From contig CAJOCN010000002.1 of assembly GCA_905233255.1 (NCBI GenBank), forward strand, positions 30,785-94,784: a stretch of 64,000 nt of DNA. Reading direction: 5' to 3'. This document shows, one piece after another, positions 24,782 to 34,362 of this stretch. The notes beneath the pieces were generated by a model that was not told where the DNA came from, did no database searches, and saw only the letters and a program-made list of their open reading frames with translations. The DNA is from Paludibacteraceae bacterium. GTDB lineage: Bacteria; Bacteroidota; Bacteroidia; Bacteroidales; Paludibacteraceae. Numbering within the stretch: position 1 is the first letter of the stretch; each line of letters opens with the position of its first letter. The translations under genes were made by a program, and so were the position numbers.

Positions 24782-25984
24782 CCCTACCGCCCACAAAGCG
24801 ATGCCGCAGAAACGCCCGAACATGCAGTCGGTGAGCATATTGAGGGTATAGAGAACGAAAAACGGAATGGCGGTCATCTTGCCTTCTCCCTGCGCACATA
24901 TCGGAACGGCTAACCACGCCAAGATTAGCAGTACCAACCCGGGGATACCTCCCTCCATCAGTTCTTCCAGATACTGGTTATGGGCATTATACCGCATTTG
25001 GGCGAAATCATCAAAGCCCGTAGCCTTGTATTTGGCGATTAAGTAGGGCGTACTTTGCCCTGCGCCCAAACCGACGGCCATATAGTCGGAGGGGTTTTCC
25101 AAAGCCAGGCCCCATATATTCAACCGTGGCTCCGGTTTTCGCACGCTCACATCCGTAATCTGAGTCAGGTTGTGCAGACTAAAATCCGCCATGCGGGGAT
25201 GCAGAGACAACATTCCCGCCGCCCCGACCAAACCTATTAGTATAACGGCTATCCCGTACCGTAAGCGCAGCCGCTCGGGCAACGCATAGATGAGTACGAT
25301 GACCACGATCGCTGCGGCGGTCAGAATGGACTGGCGTGAGCCGGTGAGCGGTACCGTGGAGAGCATGACCGCTGCGGCGGGCAGGAAGAGCAGAACTCTC
25401 TTACGGTACAGCACGAACGCGCATATGAGACCGAACAACTCAACACTGCAGAGGAAGAGGCGGTGCTTCATAAACGATACATTCTCCTGAAAGAAGGGCC
25501 ACCACTCTGTAATCTCGTAGTGCCAAGGCTGGTTGGGCTCCAGCGCATAAGCCGTCTCGGGGTGGTGCCATAAATAAGCGAGCAACGCCGGGTAGAACGG
25601 GACGGCTGCTATACAGCTGACAATCAAAACCTTACCTGCCGTACGCCAATCATACCTCTTATTCACTCCCCATATACCGACCGGGATCATGAGTGCGAAG
25701 GTCAGGTATCGCTCCATCTGCCCCGACCAAACGGCATGATCCGGAGCCCACAGACCCGAAACCGCTTTCCACCCGTACCAAAGACCGAAGAGAACGACCG
25801 GGATAACTATCCTGTTCTCTCGCACCGGAAGAGAACGGGAGAGCCATCTACCCTCCAATACCCAGAAGACAAACCACAAGACGCAAGCATAACGTATAAA
25901 GATCTGCGGGAAAGGCAGTAATGCTACAAACGCCAAAAAGAGGCCGTAATTAATCCGTCCTATAATATCACGATACCGATTCAT
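24737..25984 (-). CDS. O-antigen ligase family protein (Wzy/WaaL-like)
   Basis: 415 residues, about ten membrane segments. The periplasmic block MRYNAHNQYLEELMEGGIPG with its His, and PLTGSRQSILTAAAIVVIVL, are typical of the Wzy_C/WaaL superfamily. Members polymerise or ligate O-antigen or related glycans at the periplasmic face. It is the last gene of the envelope run: Wzi-like, GT2, GT2-kinase, ligase, with a 17-nt overlap with the GT2-kinase gene. Ligase versus polymerase cannot be decided. Confidence 0.85.
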   Translation of the reverse strand: MNRYRDIIGRINYGLFLAFVALLPFPQIFIRYACVLWFVFWVLEGRWLSRSLPVRENRIVIPVVLFGLWYGWKAVSGLWAPDHAVWSGQMERYLTFALMIPVGIWGVNKRYDWRTAGKVLIVSCIAAVPFYPALLAYLWHHPETAYALEPNQPWHYEITEWWPFFQENVSFMKHRLFLCSVELFGLICAFVLYRKRVLLFLPAAAVMLSTVPLTGSRQSILTAAAIVVIVLIYALPERLRLRYGIAVILIGLVGAAGMLSLHPRMADFSLHNLTQITDVSVRKPEPRLNIWGLALENPSDYMAVGLGAGQSTPYLIAKYKATGFDDFAQMRYNAHNQYLEELMEGGIPGLVLLILAWLAVPICAQGEGKMTAIPFFVLYTLNMLTDCMFGRFCGIALWAVGLLFILLQSHAESEE

Positions 25985-27278
25985 AACCTTTCTCCATTTG
26001 TAGAATACCCTCCGGTTCGATTCTTCTCAGTCGTTCGAACGGATCACCGGGTACGTGTTTGCGAAAACGAATACGATTAAGATCAATCACCTCTATACGG
26101 CTGCCGTCGGCGTTAAAGAGTATATTCCCCGCCGAGTAGTCGCGGTGCCATACGCCTTGTTGGTGCAGGCGGGCGGTGAAGCGCCCGATAGCAAAGAGGA
26201 TAGTACTTCTGTTCGGAAAATCCGGCTGCTCAATGAGGTCAATGAACGTATAGGGGCACTCCGATTGCGCGCAGGCGTACCAACTCTCACGCAGCACGCC
26301 GCATACGCGTACCTCGCGATAGGCAATCGGTGCGGGCGTCAGATTACCCAGTCGCACCGCGTTCTCATAGCTCCGCCGCGCCTTGCTCGTACCGAACCAA
26401 CCGTACCATAGTCCACGGAGAAAACCCGGTGTGCGGAATTGCTTGACTACCACGCCTCCCGTCAGCCGGAGTATGTTCCGGCGATGGTCAATAATCCTGC
26501 CCTCCGTCCAACGGTTGAAATCACCTACCTGTCTGACGGTGCGGAAGCGGTTGAGGAACTTACTCCACGACCGGTGGTAATGCAGCGGTCCGCCGAGGTA
26601 GCGCTCCATATACGCAGGGTGTAACCTGTTCATTGCATCTACGATAGTGCGTTTCTGCGCCTTGGCCTGCCGGCGGCGGGAGTGGGGAAGCACGCGGTAA
26701 TAGAGCCCGACTTCATCTAATCGTATATAGGTGCCGCCTAACTCCATGAGACTGACCCAGAAACTCCAGTCCTCGCGGTAGATCTCCTCCTCGCAGAAAC
26801 CTCCCGTGGCGATCCAATCCGCCTTGCGGAAGAGAGAGGTAATGGGGATCATGTTCCGCCGTGCTAACAGTTCATGGGAGAACGGCGGCAGTTTCCATTC
26901 GCCTTGCCTCTCGCCGAAGAACTCAGCCCGGCACCCTACCACTCGCACTCCTTCGTGCATCGCCTCCACGGCGTGGGTAATATAGGTGGAACCAATCTTG
27001 TCATCCGCATCGAGGGGCAGGATATATTCGCCTCGCGCCTCCCGGATGGCATGATTGCGAGCAGCAGAGACACCGGCGTTGGGCTGGGAGAAAAGACGAA
27101 TCTCGCTATGCTCTTTCGCATAACGCGCTGCCACCTCTTCGCCTTTATCCGTGCTACCGTCATTGACCACGACGATCTCGATCGGCCGATAGGTCGATGC
27201 CAGCACGCTCTCCAGCGCCTCGGTGATATACGGCGCCGCGTTATAAAGGGGTATGATGACGGATACCAGAGGGTTCAT
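25968..27278 (-). CDS. Bifunctional GT2 glycosyltransferase / LPS-kinase-like protein
   Basis: 436 residues with two domains. Residues 1 to about 210 are a GT2 domain: PLVSVIIPLYNAAPYITEAL, IEIVVVNDGSTDKGEEVAA, NHAIREARGEYILPLDADDK (DADD metal site) and EEIYREDWSFWVSL. Residues about 225-436 resemble Kdo/heptose kinases (WaaP/InaA type): GVVVKQFRTPGFLRGLWYGW, GVWHRDYSAGNILF (HRD-N catalytic loop) and IEVIDLNRIRF (metal-binding loop, DLN in place of DFG). It would both add a sugar and phosphorylate a glycolipid core. Overlaps the next GT2 gene by 4 nt. Confidence 0.82.
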   Translation of the reverse strand: MNPLVSVIIPLYNAAPYITEALESVLASTYRPIEIVVVNDGSTDKGEEVAARYAKEHSEIRLFSQPNAGVSAARNHAIREARGEYILPLDADDKIGSTYITHAVEAMHEGVRVVGCRAEFFGERQGEWKLPPFSHELLARRNMIPITSLFRKADWIATGGFCEEEIYREDWSFWVSLMELGGTYIRLDEVGLYYRVLPHSRRRQAKAQKRTIVDAMNRLHPAYMERYLGGPLHYHRSWSKFLNRFRTVRQVGDFNRWTEGRIIDHRRNILRLTGGVVVKQFRTPGFLRGLWYGWFGTSKARRSYENAVRLGNLTPAPIAYREVRVCGVLRESWYACAQSECPYTFIDLIEQPDFPNRSTILFAIGRFTARLHQQGVWHRDYSAGNILFNADGSRIEVIDLNRIRFRKHVPGDPFERLRRIEPEGILQMEKGYESVS

Positions 27279-28018
27279 ATCTTATCAAGACCTTTGGTCA
27301 ACTTGCGCCAATAATAAAGGAGCGGGTTTGTGTATTTGAGTTGTTTCCATGGCCTGCTGGAGTGGGGCTTATGGAGCACGGGGTTGGAGAGCTGGAGAAT
27401 ATTCCGGAATCCTATTTCGACGGACTTATGGGAGATAAAGACGTCGTACCAGTTCTTCGTCTCGTCCAGCTGCCCGAAATCGTAGGCGTGGAGGAACGCG
27501 TTCGTGAGGAGGGTGCAGCAGAACGAGAACCGTTTCTTGCTCTCTCCGTCTGTCTTCAGCCGCCGCGCGTACTCGTATGGAAAATTGATTTCACCCGCCT
27601 CGTTGACAGTCACTGCGGCTACCATTCCTACGCCTTCCGTCACCGCCTCTTGCAGCCGTGCAATCGTGTCCGGCCGAACCATCACATCGCTCTCCACAAT
27701 CACGAGGTGGGCACCTGCCTGCAGTGCTCTCCGCTGTGCCTCAATCAGTACCCACCGGTAGTTAGGCGAAGGGTGATTGACCCGTTCGCTCAGATGTACA
27801 ACCTCTATCCCTGACTCTTCAGCCAAGAGGTCCAGCCGCGCGGCACTCTGAGGAGTGGAATAGTCGTCATAGACGGTCAGCGTTTGACCGCTCCTGACGA
27901 GCGCACGGATGGCTTCCTCTGCCGTCTCCATGGAGTCCTTGACGGGCATGATAATATTTACCATTTCTTTATTCACTTCGTTCATACGATCTGCTTCGCC
28001 GTATGGGTCATTTACCAT
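27275..28018 (-). CDS. GT2-like glycosyltransferase
   Basis: Up to 247 residues. VNIIMPVKDSMETAEEAIRA, TLTVYDDYSTPQSAARLDLL and AHLVIVESDVMVRPDT outline a GT-A fold, with ESD in the DxD position. The start is uncertain: ATG 28018 overlaps the Wzi-like stop, but the conserved domain begins at ATG 27964 (MVNIIMPV). The intervening 18 residues come from a repeat-bounded insert (27960-28022), so the array may have supplied a new start. Probably builds the same surface glycan as its neighbours. Confidence 0.78.
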   Translation of the reverse strand: MVNDPYGEADRMNEVNKEMVNIIMPVKDSMETAEEAIRALVRSGQTLTVYDDYSTPQSAARLDLLAEESGIEVVHLSERVNHPSPNYRWVLIEAQRRALQAGAHLVIVESDVMVRPDTIARLQEAVTEGVGMVAAVTVNEAGEINFPYEYARRLKTDGESKKRFSFCCTLLTNAFLHAYDFGQLDETKNWYDVFISHKSVEIGFRNILQLSNPVLHKPHSSRPWKQLKYTNPLLYYWRKLTKGLDKI

Positions 28019-28022
28019 TGGG
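27960..28022. repeat. Composite element: CATTTACCAT words around an insert
   Basis: CATTTACCATT-type words near 27957-27966 and 28008-28018 flank about 45 nt with ATTCACTTCGTTCATACGAT and GCTTCGCCGTATGG. It resembles the insert at 17016-17058. It joins the Wzi-like stop to the GT2 start. Confidence 0.6.
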
Positions 28023-29439
28023 TTATAAGTCCTCTTTTGGTGATCGTTACCATGGCGCCGAACGAGTTGCCGTAACGGCTTCCGAAATCGCCGGACAGCG
28101 AGAGTCCGAAATCCAGCCCCCAGGCTTTAGGTACCTGTTTCTTGACCTCCAGAAGGAAAGCGGTGTTGCGACTGTGTTCCGGCCGGCTATACCTGCCATA
28201 GTAGTCGGCGTATTGGACGATAGCGCGGTAGCGGAAACCGTATATGTCGCCTCGCAGACCGGCGTGGTGTGCCCGTACGCGGCTGTTGTCCGGGGTCAGC
28301 AGAGGCGAACCGATCACATTGCCGAAATACGTCCAGCCCTGCCGGTAGATCGAGTTGCTGTAGTAACTATCCGCTCCGCCATAGACACAGCCGTCGCGGT
28401 CGTGGAACGGACCGGACTGGTCGGTGGTATGGAGAAACTCATACGTGAAACCTTGTATGAACGGCCAATGGTTTTGCGTGGCGCTGACACCCCAGAGACC
28501 GTCCCTGCGGTTCATCGTGGTACCGATAAACGCAATGGGACCGTCTTCCTGGATAATCTGCCAATACGCACTCACTTTCCATCCTTCGCCCTTGATATCC
28601 AATGCCAATTGCTGGAAGGCGATGTGATTGCCCTGCGCGTTGAGTTGGTCGTTTTGCATTGACCCGCCGGAGCGGGCAAGGAACGTGGATTTATAGGCGG
28701 AGAGGTTGTTGCCTAAGTCGCCGTAAACAGTGGAGTAACCGCCCCATTGCGCCATGTGGTGAAACTCGTAGGAGATATTCACCGGCAGTTTGCCGCCGAT
28801 GCGTCCGCCGATATGCTTGTGGTGCAGTAATGTTCCTTTAACAACCTCGGAGTTGTCGCCCAACCAACCGTGAGTGATTCCGCCTTTCACCTCTGCGTAG
28901 CCGAAGAGCCCGGGTATGGGGGTCCACCTCTCAAACCCGATACTGATTTGCGGAATAGGGTGGGCGTTATTGGAGAAATGCAGACTTCCGCTGCTTAACT
29001 CCCTGTCTCCCGCACCCCAATACTGAGGCCGGATACCCGCGGTGATATCCACTATATAGAGACGCACGTGCGCATATAGTTGGCTGAAATAACCGGTAAT
29101 ATCCTTCTGCCCAGAGCCCGGTTGCCCTCCGCCGAACCGTCCGTTCAGCACGACTCCGAAATCATAATCGTACCACCGGCTCGGGCGCGTAGCGGGTTTG
29201 AGAATGCCGGCTGAGAATGTGCCGGCGTATGGTTGGCGGGAGATATTCCCGTCTGTGTTGTGCCACATCAGGGACGGAGCCTGTGCGCCGGAAGACGCGT
29301 GCGCCTGAATCTGACCGACATAGAACAGACTGTCCCGGCACGTGTCCGGCTGAGCCATCGGTAGCGGCCACCAGTTCCACGCTTCCGCAGAGAGACTGAC
29401 CGCCAACAGCAGAATACTATAGAGACACTTATTCTTCAA
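28012..29439 (-). CDS. Wzi-like capsule assembly outer-membrane protein
   Basis: 475 residues. Signal peptide CLYSILLLAVSLSAEA, then a beta-barrel with the family blocks RLYIVDITAGIRPQYWGAGD, GSLHFSNNAHPIPQISIGFE and HHMAQWGGYSTVYGDLG. Wzi proteins anchor capsular or surface polysaccharide at the outer membrane. The start is TTG 29439, because no ATG precedes the signal peptide; it overlaps the kelch gene stop by 11 nt. Followed by glycosyltransferases and an O-antigen-ligase homologue. Confidence 0.88.
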   Translation of the reverse strand: MKNKCLYSILLLAVSLSAEAWNWWPLPMAQPDTCRDSLFYVGQIQAHASSGAQAPSLMWHNTDGNISRQPYAGTFSAGILKPATRPSRWYDYDFGVVLNGRFGGGQPGSGQKDITGYFSQLYAHVRLYIVDITAGIRPQYWGAGDRELSSGSLHFSNNAHPIPQISIGFERWTPIPGLFGYAEVKGGITHGWLGDNSEVVKGTLLHHKHIGGRIGGKLPVNISYEFHHMAQWGGYSTVYGDLGNNLSAYKSTFLARSGGSMQNDQLNAQGNHIAFQQLALDIKGEGWKVSAYWQIIQEDGPIAFIGTTMNRRDGLWGVSATQNHWPFIQGFTYEFLHTTDQSGPFHDRDGCVYGGADSYYSNSIYRQGWTYFGNVIGSPLLTPDNSRVRAHHAGLRGDIYGFRYRAIVQYADYYGRYSRPEHSRNTAFLLEVKKQVPKAWGLDFGLSLSGDFGSRYGNSFGAMVTITKRGLITQW

Positions 29440-30409
29440 TGCAATACAGCTGATTGATAACTATTCCTTTCTCATCCTCGCCCAGCCCGAAATAGGCTTT
29501 CCCGTCTATCGTGAAAGCAATCTGGTTCTCCGCGCTTCCGCAGGGCATGGTGCCGCACCATCTCCACCGGTCTGTCTCCGGCTCGTAGCGGAGGTAGGTA
29601 TTGAAGATCTCACCTCCGGACATGTCTCCGGCAAAATAACGTCCGCCGAAGACATATATATATTCGTCGGAGGCAGCAGCGGCGGCGAACTCACGTCCTT
29701 TGCCGGGCATGGAAGTGCGCTTGCGCCACTTATTCGGCGCGAGCTCAACGCTGTACCAGTCCGTCAGATTATGGGCATCAAAGCCGCACCCAAAATAGAG
29801 CGTGCCGCGGAGGGCTGCTCCCGTACAGCCAAAAGCCGACCGGTGCAATACTTCGCCCGGAGGGACGGGTTGCCATTCGTTGGTGAGTGTGTTATAGCGC
29901 CAACGATCTGCGCTCATGAACCGCCCGCAGCCGTAATACACGTGAATGTCATTGCCGTCAGTGGAAGTAACGGGTGCAATTGTGTTCGCACACGGGTATT
30001 GGGCCAGTGATGTCCATTGACCGTTCTGCGGGTCGTATTTCCACCAGTCACGCTGGTATGCTGTGTCGTTATAAGCATGCGAGGCGGAGTAGCCCAGCCC
30101 CATATACAGTGCTCCGTCGGCTGCGGCAATCGTGGCGTTCACGCGTTTGTTCCCCGGGCATTGGCTGACATAAGTCCACGCATCCGTCTCCGGGTTGTAC
30201 TGCCAGAGATCATTGAGGTAATGACCTGCACTGTCCCGTCCGGCGAACACATACGCCTTGCCGTCCAACACAGCGGCACGTGCGCTCGCTCGTCCGCCTG
30301 CCGGTAACGGCGCGCACTCGCGTACCGCTATCTTCAGTTCCGGCTCGCGCTGACAACCCGCTATCAGTACTGCCGCAATCAGAAATACTATGTACCTTTC
30401 GCCTCTCAC
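29429..30409 (-). CDS. Kelch-repeat lipoprotein
   Basis: 326 residues starting at GTG 30409. Lipobox LIAGC after YIVFLIAAV marks it as a lipoprotein. The rest is a beta-propeller of kelch repeats, each with a G-D/N-LW-Y-P-T--W pattern: AYVFAGRDSAGHYLNDLWQY and NPETDAWTYV, then ALYMGLGYSA with WWKYDPQNGQWTSL, then YVFGGRYFAGDMSGG. Role unknown; kelch propellers mediate binding. The GTG start lies in a CCTTTCA-type 7-nt array (30395-30428). Confidence 0.85.
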   Translation of the reverse strand: MRGERYIVFLIAAVLIAGCQREPELKIAVRECAPLPAGGRASARAAVLDGKAYVFAGRDSAGHYLNDLWQYNPETDAWTYVSQCPGNKRVNATIAAADGALYMGLGYSASHAYNDTAYQRDWWKYDPQNGQWTSLAQYPCANTIAPVTSTDGNDIHVYYGCGRFMSADRWRYNTLTNEWQPVPPGEVLHRSAFGCTGAALRGTLYFGCGFDAHNLTDWYSVELAPNKWRKRTSMPGKGREFAAAAASDEYIYVFGGRYFAGDMSGGEIFNTYLRYEPETDRWRWCGTMPCGSAENQIAFTIDGKAYFGLGEDEKGIVINQLYCIEE

Positions 30410-30428
30410 CTTTCACCTTTCGCCTTTT
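30395..30428 (-). repeat. 7-nt array (CCTTTCG) at the kelch gene start
   Basis: CCTTTCG, CCTCTCA, CCTTTCA, CCTTTCG, CCTTTTA. It spans the lptB/kelch junction and provides the GTG start and first codons (RGER). Confidence 0.82.
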
Positions 30429-31170
30429 ATTCCACTCTTGTCTTTTTCTTTAACTCGAAATCGCGGCCGAGGTAGTTCTGTCGTACAATGGGGTTGGCAG
30501 CCAGCTCTTCCGGCGTGCCGTGAAAGAGGATCTTACCCTCAAATAGCAGGTACGCGCGGTCGGTGATCATCAGGGTCTCGTCCACGTTATGGTCGGTGAT
30601 GAGGATACCGATATTCTTGTCTTTGAGCCGCCAGACGACATCTTGGATCTCCTGCACGGCAATCGGATCGACACCTGCGAAAGGCTCGTCGAGCATGACG
30701 AACTTAGGTTCGATAGCCAGGCATCGAGCGATCTCTGTACGCCGCCTCTCGCCGCCGGAGAGACGGTCGCCGAGGTTCTTGCGTACGTGGGCGAGGTTGA
30801 ACTCCTTGATCAGTTGTTCCAGTTTCTCTTCCTGGTATTCCTTGCTGAAATTGGTCATCTCCAGCACCGAGCGGATATTATCCTCTACGGTCATCTTACG
30901 GAACACGCTCGCCTCCTGCGGCAGATAACCGACACCCATCCGTGCCCGTTTATACATCGGATAAGAGGTGATCTCTTGGTCATTGAAGAAGATTTTGCCG
31001 TTATTGGCGGCTACCAGTCCGGTCGTCATGTAGAAGGTCGTCGTCTTACCGGCTCCGTTAGGGCCTAACAGACCGACTATCTCGCCTTGCTCCAGCTCGA
31101 TAGACACGTCATCAACAACGGTGCGCTTGCCGTATTTCTTTACCAGGTGTTCGGTACGTAACTTGTCCAT
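30427..31170 (-). CDS. lptB: LPS export ABC transporter ATP-binding protein
   Basis: 247 residues. Walker [17 protein letters not shown], signature [16 protein letters not shown], Walker [21 protein letters not shown] and the switch His in [31 protein letters not shown] is characteristic of LptB, which powers lipopolysaccharide extraction through LptFG. The permease genes are not nearby. Separated from xth by about 60 nt containing CGGCTTTGCCG-type and GGTCTT-rich short repeats. Confidence 0.94.
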   Translation of the reverse strand: MDKLRTEHLVKKYGKRTVVDDVSIELEQGEIVGLLGPNGAGKTTTFYMTTGLVAANNGKIFFNDQEITSYPMYKRARMGVGYLPQEASVFRKMTVEDNIRSVLEMTNFSKEYQEEKLEQLIKEFNLAHVRKNLGDRLSGGERRRTEIARCLAIEPKFVMLDEPFAGVDPIAVQEIQDVVWRLKDKNIGILITDHNVDETLMITDRAYLLFEGKILFHGTPEELAANPIVRQNYLGRDFELKKKTRVE

Positions 31171-31230
31171 AATCTTTCAGCGGCTTTGCCGCGGTCTTTT
31201 AGTGTAACGGTCTTGCAGCATAGCGGTCTA

Positions 31231-32010
31231 TCAGCCGCAGGCGGTCTGGTCGTCCACGACGACCATTACCGGGCAGTGATCCGAATGCACTGCTTCAGTC
31301 AGTATTTTTCCGTCTTTCAGTCTTGGTCGCAGGCTCTCGCTGACCCAGAGGTAGTCAATCCGCCAGCCTACGTTACGGGCTCTGGCACCGGCTCTCCAGC
31401 TCCACCAGCTGTACCGCTCGGGACTCTGGTCAAAGACCCTGAACGAGTCCACCAAGCCGCTTGCCTCCCACCGGTCCATCCATTCGCGCTCCTCGGGCAG
31501 GAATCCCGACACACCGATCTGTCGCTCGGGGTGGTTGATGTCGATGGGCTTGTGGCAGATGTTGTAGTCGCCGCAGATGATGAGGTTAGGACGCTCTTTG
31601 CGCAACTCGTTCACCCATTGCAAAAAGTCCTCCAGAAACTCCATCTTGAAATCCTGACGGACATCTCCGGTCGTGCCGCTCGGTATATAGGCATCGACGA
31701 TGGTCAGTTCGCCGAAATCGACCCGCAGCACTCGTCCCTCGCGGTCGTACTTGGGGTTGTTCATACCCACGACCACTCTGTCCGGTTCGCGTTTGGTGAA
31801 TACGCACACGCCCGAATAGCCTTTCTTCTCCGCCGAGTGGATATAACTGTGGTAGCCCAGTTCCTGAAACGCCATGACGTCTATCTGCTCGGGCTGCGCC
31901 TTGCTCTCCTGGATGCAGAACACATCCGGGTTCTCCTCCGCCAGCCAGCTTAACAACCCTTTGCTAATCGCCGAGCGGATGCCATTCAAATTATAGGAAA
32001 TGATTTTCAT
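31231..32010 (-). CDS. xth: Exodeoxyribonuclease III
   Basis: 259 residues of the EEP fold: [48 protein letters not shown] and the C-terminal [11 protein letters not shown]. Processes AP sites and 3' blocks in base-excision repair. Start ATG 32010 overlaps the M6 protease stop (4 nt). Confidence 0.94.
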   Translation of the reverse strand: MKIISYNLNGIRSAISKGLLSWLAEENPDVFCIQESKAQPEQIDVMAFQELGYHSYIHSAEKKGYSGVCVFTKREPDRVVVGMNNPKYDREGRVLRVDFGELTIVDAYIPSGTTGDVRQDFKMEFLEDFLQWVNELRKERPNLIICGDYNICHKPIDINHPERQIGVSGFLPEEREWMDRWEASGLVDSFRVFDQSPERYSWWSWRAGARARNVGWRIDYLWVSESLRPRLKDGKILTEAVHSDHCPVMVVVDDQTACG

Positions 32011-33599
32011 AACTGTCTGCCCGTTATGTCGTATAGTTTATCGTTCCGGATGATGAGTATTTGTCCGTCGCGGAGGATTTTCCGGGAGGAAACCTCCGAG
32101 GGCTGAGTGGATATAGTTTCCAAGGGGATCTCTTCTCCGCCGCCCAGGACGTCAAAGGTGATTACTCCGTTCGTCTCCTTGATATTCGTGACCGGGTAGT
32201 CGCTCACTTGGGTAAACGAAGTGACGGTAGCCGTCGGGTACGCATCGCCCTGTTTGCCGAAATAGCCGTTGAAATGATTGTCCTGTTTATACGTAGGTGT
32301 CAGTCCGTCTGCCTCCATGATATCAATACCCATTTGCGTGGAAGTATAGTTCACTGTATTGCCCCTCCACCAGTTGTAGTGGTAACTGATTTGGGTGACC
32401 AGCAACCCGTGCCCCGGGATGAACTCATCCCAACCCGTCTGCTGGCGGTTCTCCAGCATATAGAATACCGTCGGGTTCGGGCGTAAGATATTGGTGATGG
32501 TGTCGCCGTTAGTCGTGAGGTACGCAGCTTTGTAGGAGTCGTACAAGGGACCCAAAGTTACCGACGCGGCCTGATTGAGGAGTGTCGGTTCCATCCATCC
32601 CATCCACCAACGCTCGTACGCCGAGTATGCCGGAGGAGTGTTTCCGCCGTTGTTGTAACAGCCGTAGTCCATGATGTCCCATTCGCCTAAGGTCTTGAAA
32701 TTGGCACCCTCGGCAGTGGAGTAGATATCCGGCAGACCCATTATATGTCCGAACTCATGGCAGAAGGTGCCGATTCCGCAGCGGTCATGGCTCTCTCCGT
32801 CTATCTCGTTGAGGCAGCAGTAGTGGTCGATCGTCTTGCCGTTCAGCGTGATGGTACTGCCACGAAGGCTCAGATCGTCCTGGTGCGGCCAGATAGTGTT
32901 CGGCATATTCGGATAATTGTCCGCTTCGCTATAACCGGCGTAGATGATCACTACGAAATCAACCTTGCCGTCACCGTCGGAGTCGTACTGACTGAAATCC
33001 GCTCCATCCTGCTCTGCGGCTAACTGACAAGCCTCGACGACCAGCTCATCCGGGTGAAGGTCGTTTCTATGCTGGTCGTTTGAGCCGTAGTAAGCGCAGG
33101 CTTTACTCACCTGCACAGGTCCAAAAACATCCAGAACGAGGTCATACTGACCGTTGGACACATCGTTGAAATAGCGGTTGATGGAACCCGTAGCGCCGCC
33201 GTAAGTGTAGTTCTCGCCCATCGCCCAGTCGGTCATATCCGCCTTGGTGGACTGAAAAATGGTGTCGCTGAAACTGACGAGGATCACTGGTCCGCGGGGC
33301 GCTAAGAGCCTGTCCACGCCGGTTACTTTGGTTGCCCGCCGCACAGTTCTTTCGCCTTTAACCTTTTGCCTTTCGCCTTTAATCTCCTCTGTCATCGGCA
33401 GGAGTGTCTTCTCGTCCAGCCGGTTACCGGCTTCATCGGTCAGGAAATGCAGGTTCTCGTCGCCATGGGCGTACACGATTTTGGTTACGCCGTTCGCGTC
33501 CACCATCATTCTGCCTTCTCTCCGTGCCGGTACTGCCCACATGCTCACGCACACGGTAATCAGTACTGATAGAATATAGAATTTTCTTTTTGTCGTCAT
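32007..33599 (-). CDS. Secreted M6-family metalloprotease
   Basis: 531 residues from ATG 33599; the frame is open further upstream but would run into mlaF. Signal peptide [19 protein letters not shown]6 catalytic domain with [41 protein letters not shown] and the zinc motif [12 protein letters not shown]. It ends [20 protein letters not shown] then GRQL, a short C-terminal motif shared with two other proteins in this window and suggestive of type IX secretion. A 7-nt array encodes residues about 72-84 ([13 protein letters not shown]) in the pro-region. Confidence 0.87.
   Translation of the reverse strand: MTTKRKFYILSVLITVCVSMWAVPARREGRMMVDANGVTKIVYAHGDENLHFLTDEAGNRLDEKTLLPMTEEIKGERQKVKGERTVRRATKVTGVDRLLAPRGPVILVSFSDTIFQSTKADMTDWAMGENYTYGGATGSINRYFNDVSNGQYDLVLDVFGPVQVSKACAYYGSNDQHRNDLHPDELVVEACQLAAEQDGADFSQYDSDGDGKVDFVVIIYAGYSEADNYPNMPNTIWPHQDDLSLRGSTITLNGKTIDHYCCLNEIDGESHDRCGIGTFCHEFGHIMGLPDIYSTAEGANFKTLGEWDIMDYGCYNNGGNTPPAYSAYERWWMGWMEPTLLNQAASVTLGPLYDSYKAAYLTTNGDTITNILRPNPTVFYMLENRQQTGWDEFIPGHGLLVTQISYHYNWWRGNTVNYTSTQMGIDIMEADGLTPTYKQDNHFNGYFGKQGDAYPTATVTSFTQVSDYPVTNIKETNGVITFDVLGGGEEIPLETISTQPSEVSSRKILRDGQILIIRNDKLYDITGRQL
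33348..33382 (-). repeat. 7-nt array (CCTTTCG) inside the M6 protease gene
   Basis: TCTTTCG, CCTTTAA, CCTTTTG, CCTTTCG, CCTTTAA. Encodes [11 protein letters not shown]. Confidence 0.88.
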
Positions 33600-33603
33600 G
33601 TCG

Positions 33604-34362
33604 TTATTTTGCACTCTCCTTAATCTTCTTAAACAGCTCGCTGGCGAACACGAAGTCATTGAGCGCTTCGTTCTCGCTCGTCATAATCTCGTGGCGCGAG
33701 CCTTGCCATTCTTTCTTACCGCCTTTGAGGAAGACGATATTGTCGCCGATCTCCATAATGGAGTTCATGTCATGGCTGTTGACGATGGTACAGATATTAT
33801 ACTCTTTGGTGATATCTTGTATCAGCGCATCGATGACGAGACTGGTCTTCGGATCCAGACCCGAGTTCGGCTCGTCGCAGAACAGGTATTTCGGCTCCAA
33901 CACAATAGCGCGGGCGATGGCGACGCGTTTCTGCTGACCGCCGGAGATCTCGCTCGGCATCAGGTGCCACACTTTCTCGGGCATCTCCACGCGCCTCAGA
34001 CAGAACTCCGCCCGTTCTTTCATCTCCTTGCGGCTCTTCTGGCTGAACATCTCCATCGGAAACAGCACATTCTCCATCACCGTCATGGAGTCGAACAGCG
34101 CCGAACCCTGGAACAGCATGCCTACCTCGCGGTGCAGCATACGGATGTCGTTGCTCTTCATCGCTGCGAGGTCGCGGCCGTCGTAAAGTATCTGTCCGCT
34201 GTCGAGCGTGTGCAGACCGATCATGGACTTCATGAGGACGGTCTTACCCGAACCCGACTGACCGATGATCATGTTCACTTCCCCGTCCCGCATGACGGTC
34301 GAAACATGGTTCAGCACCACATTCCCCTCAAAACTCTTTACTACATCTTTTACTTCAATCAT
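33604..34362 (-). CDS. Phospholipid-asymmetry ABC transporter ATPase (MlaF-like)
   Basis: 252 residues. Walker A IIGQSGSGKTVLMKSMIG, signature ISGGQQKRVAIARAIV, Walker B LFCDEPNSGLDPKTS and NSHDMNSIMEIGD. Belongs to the Mla/TTG2 group that moves phospholipids between membranes. ATG 34362 overlaps the mlaE stop (ATGA). The MCE-domain protein MlaD is not in this window. Confidence 0.9.
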   Translation of the reverse strand: MIEVKDVVKSFEGNVVLNHVSTVMRDGEVNMIIGQSGSGKTVLMKSMIGLHTLDSGQILYDGRDLAAMKSNDIRMLHREVGMLFQGSALFDSMTVMENVLFPMEMFSQKSRKEMKERAEFCLRRVEMPEKVWHLMPSEISGGQQKRVAIARAIVLEPKYLFCDEPNSGLDPKTSLVIDALIQDITKEYNICTIVNSHDMNSIMEIGDNIVFLKGGKKEWQGSRHEIMTSENEALNDFVFASELFKKIKESAK

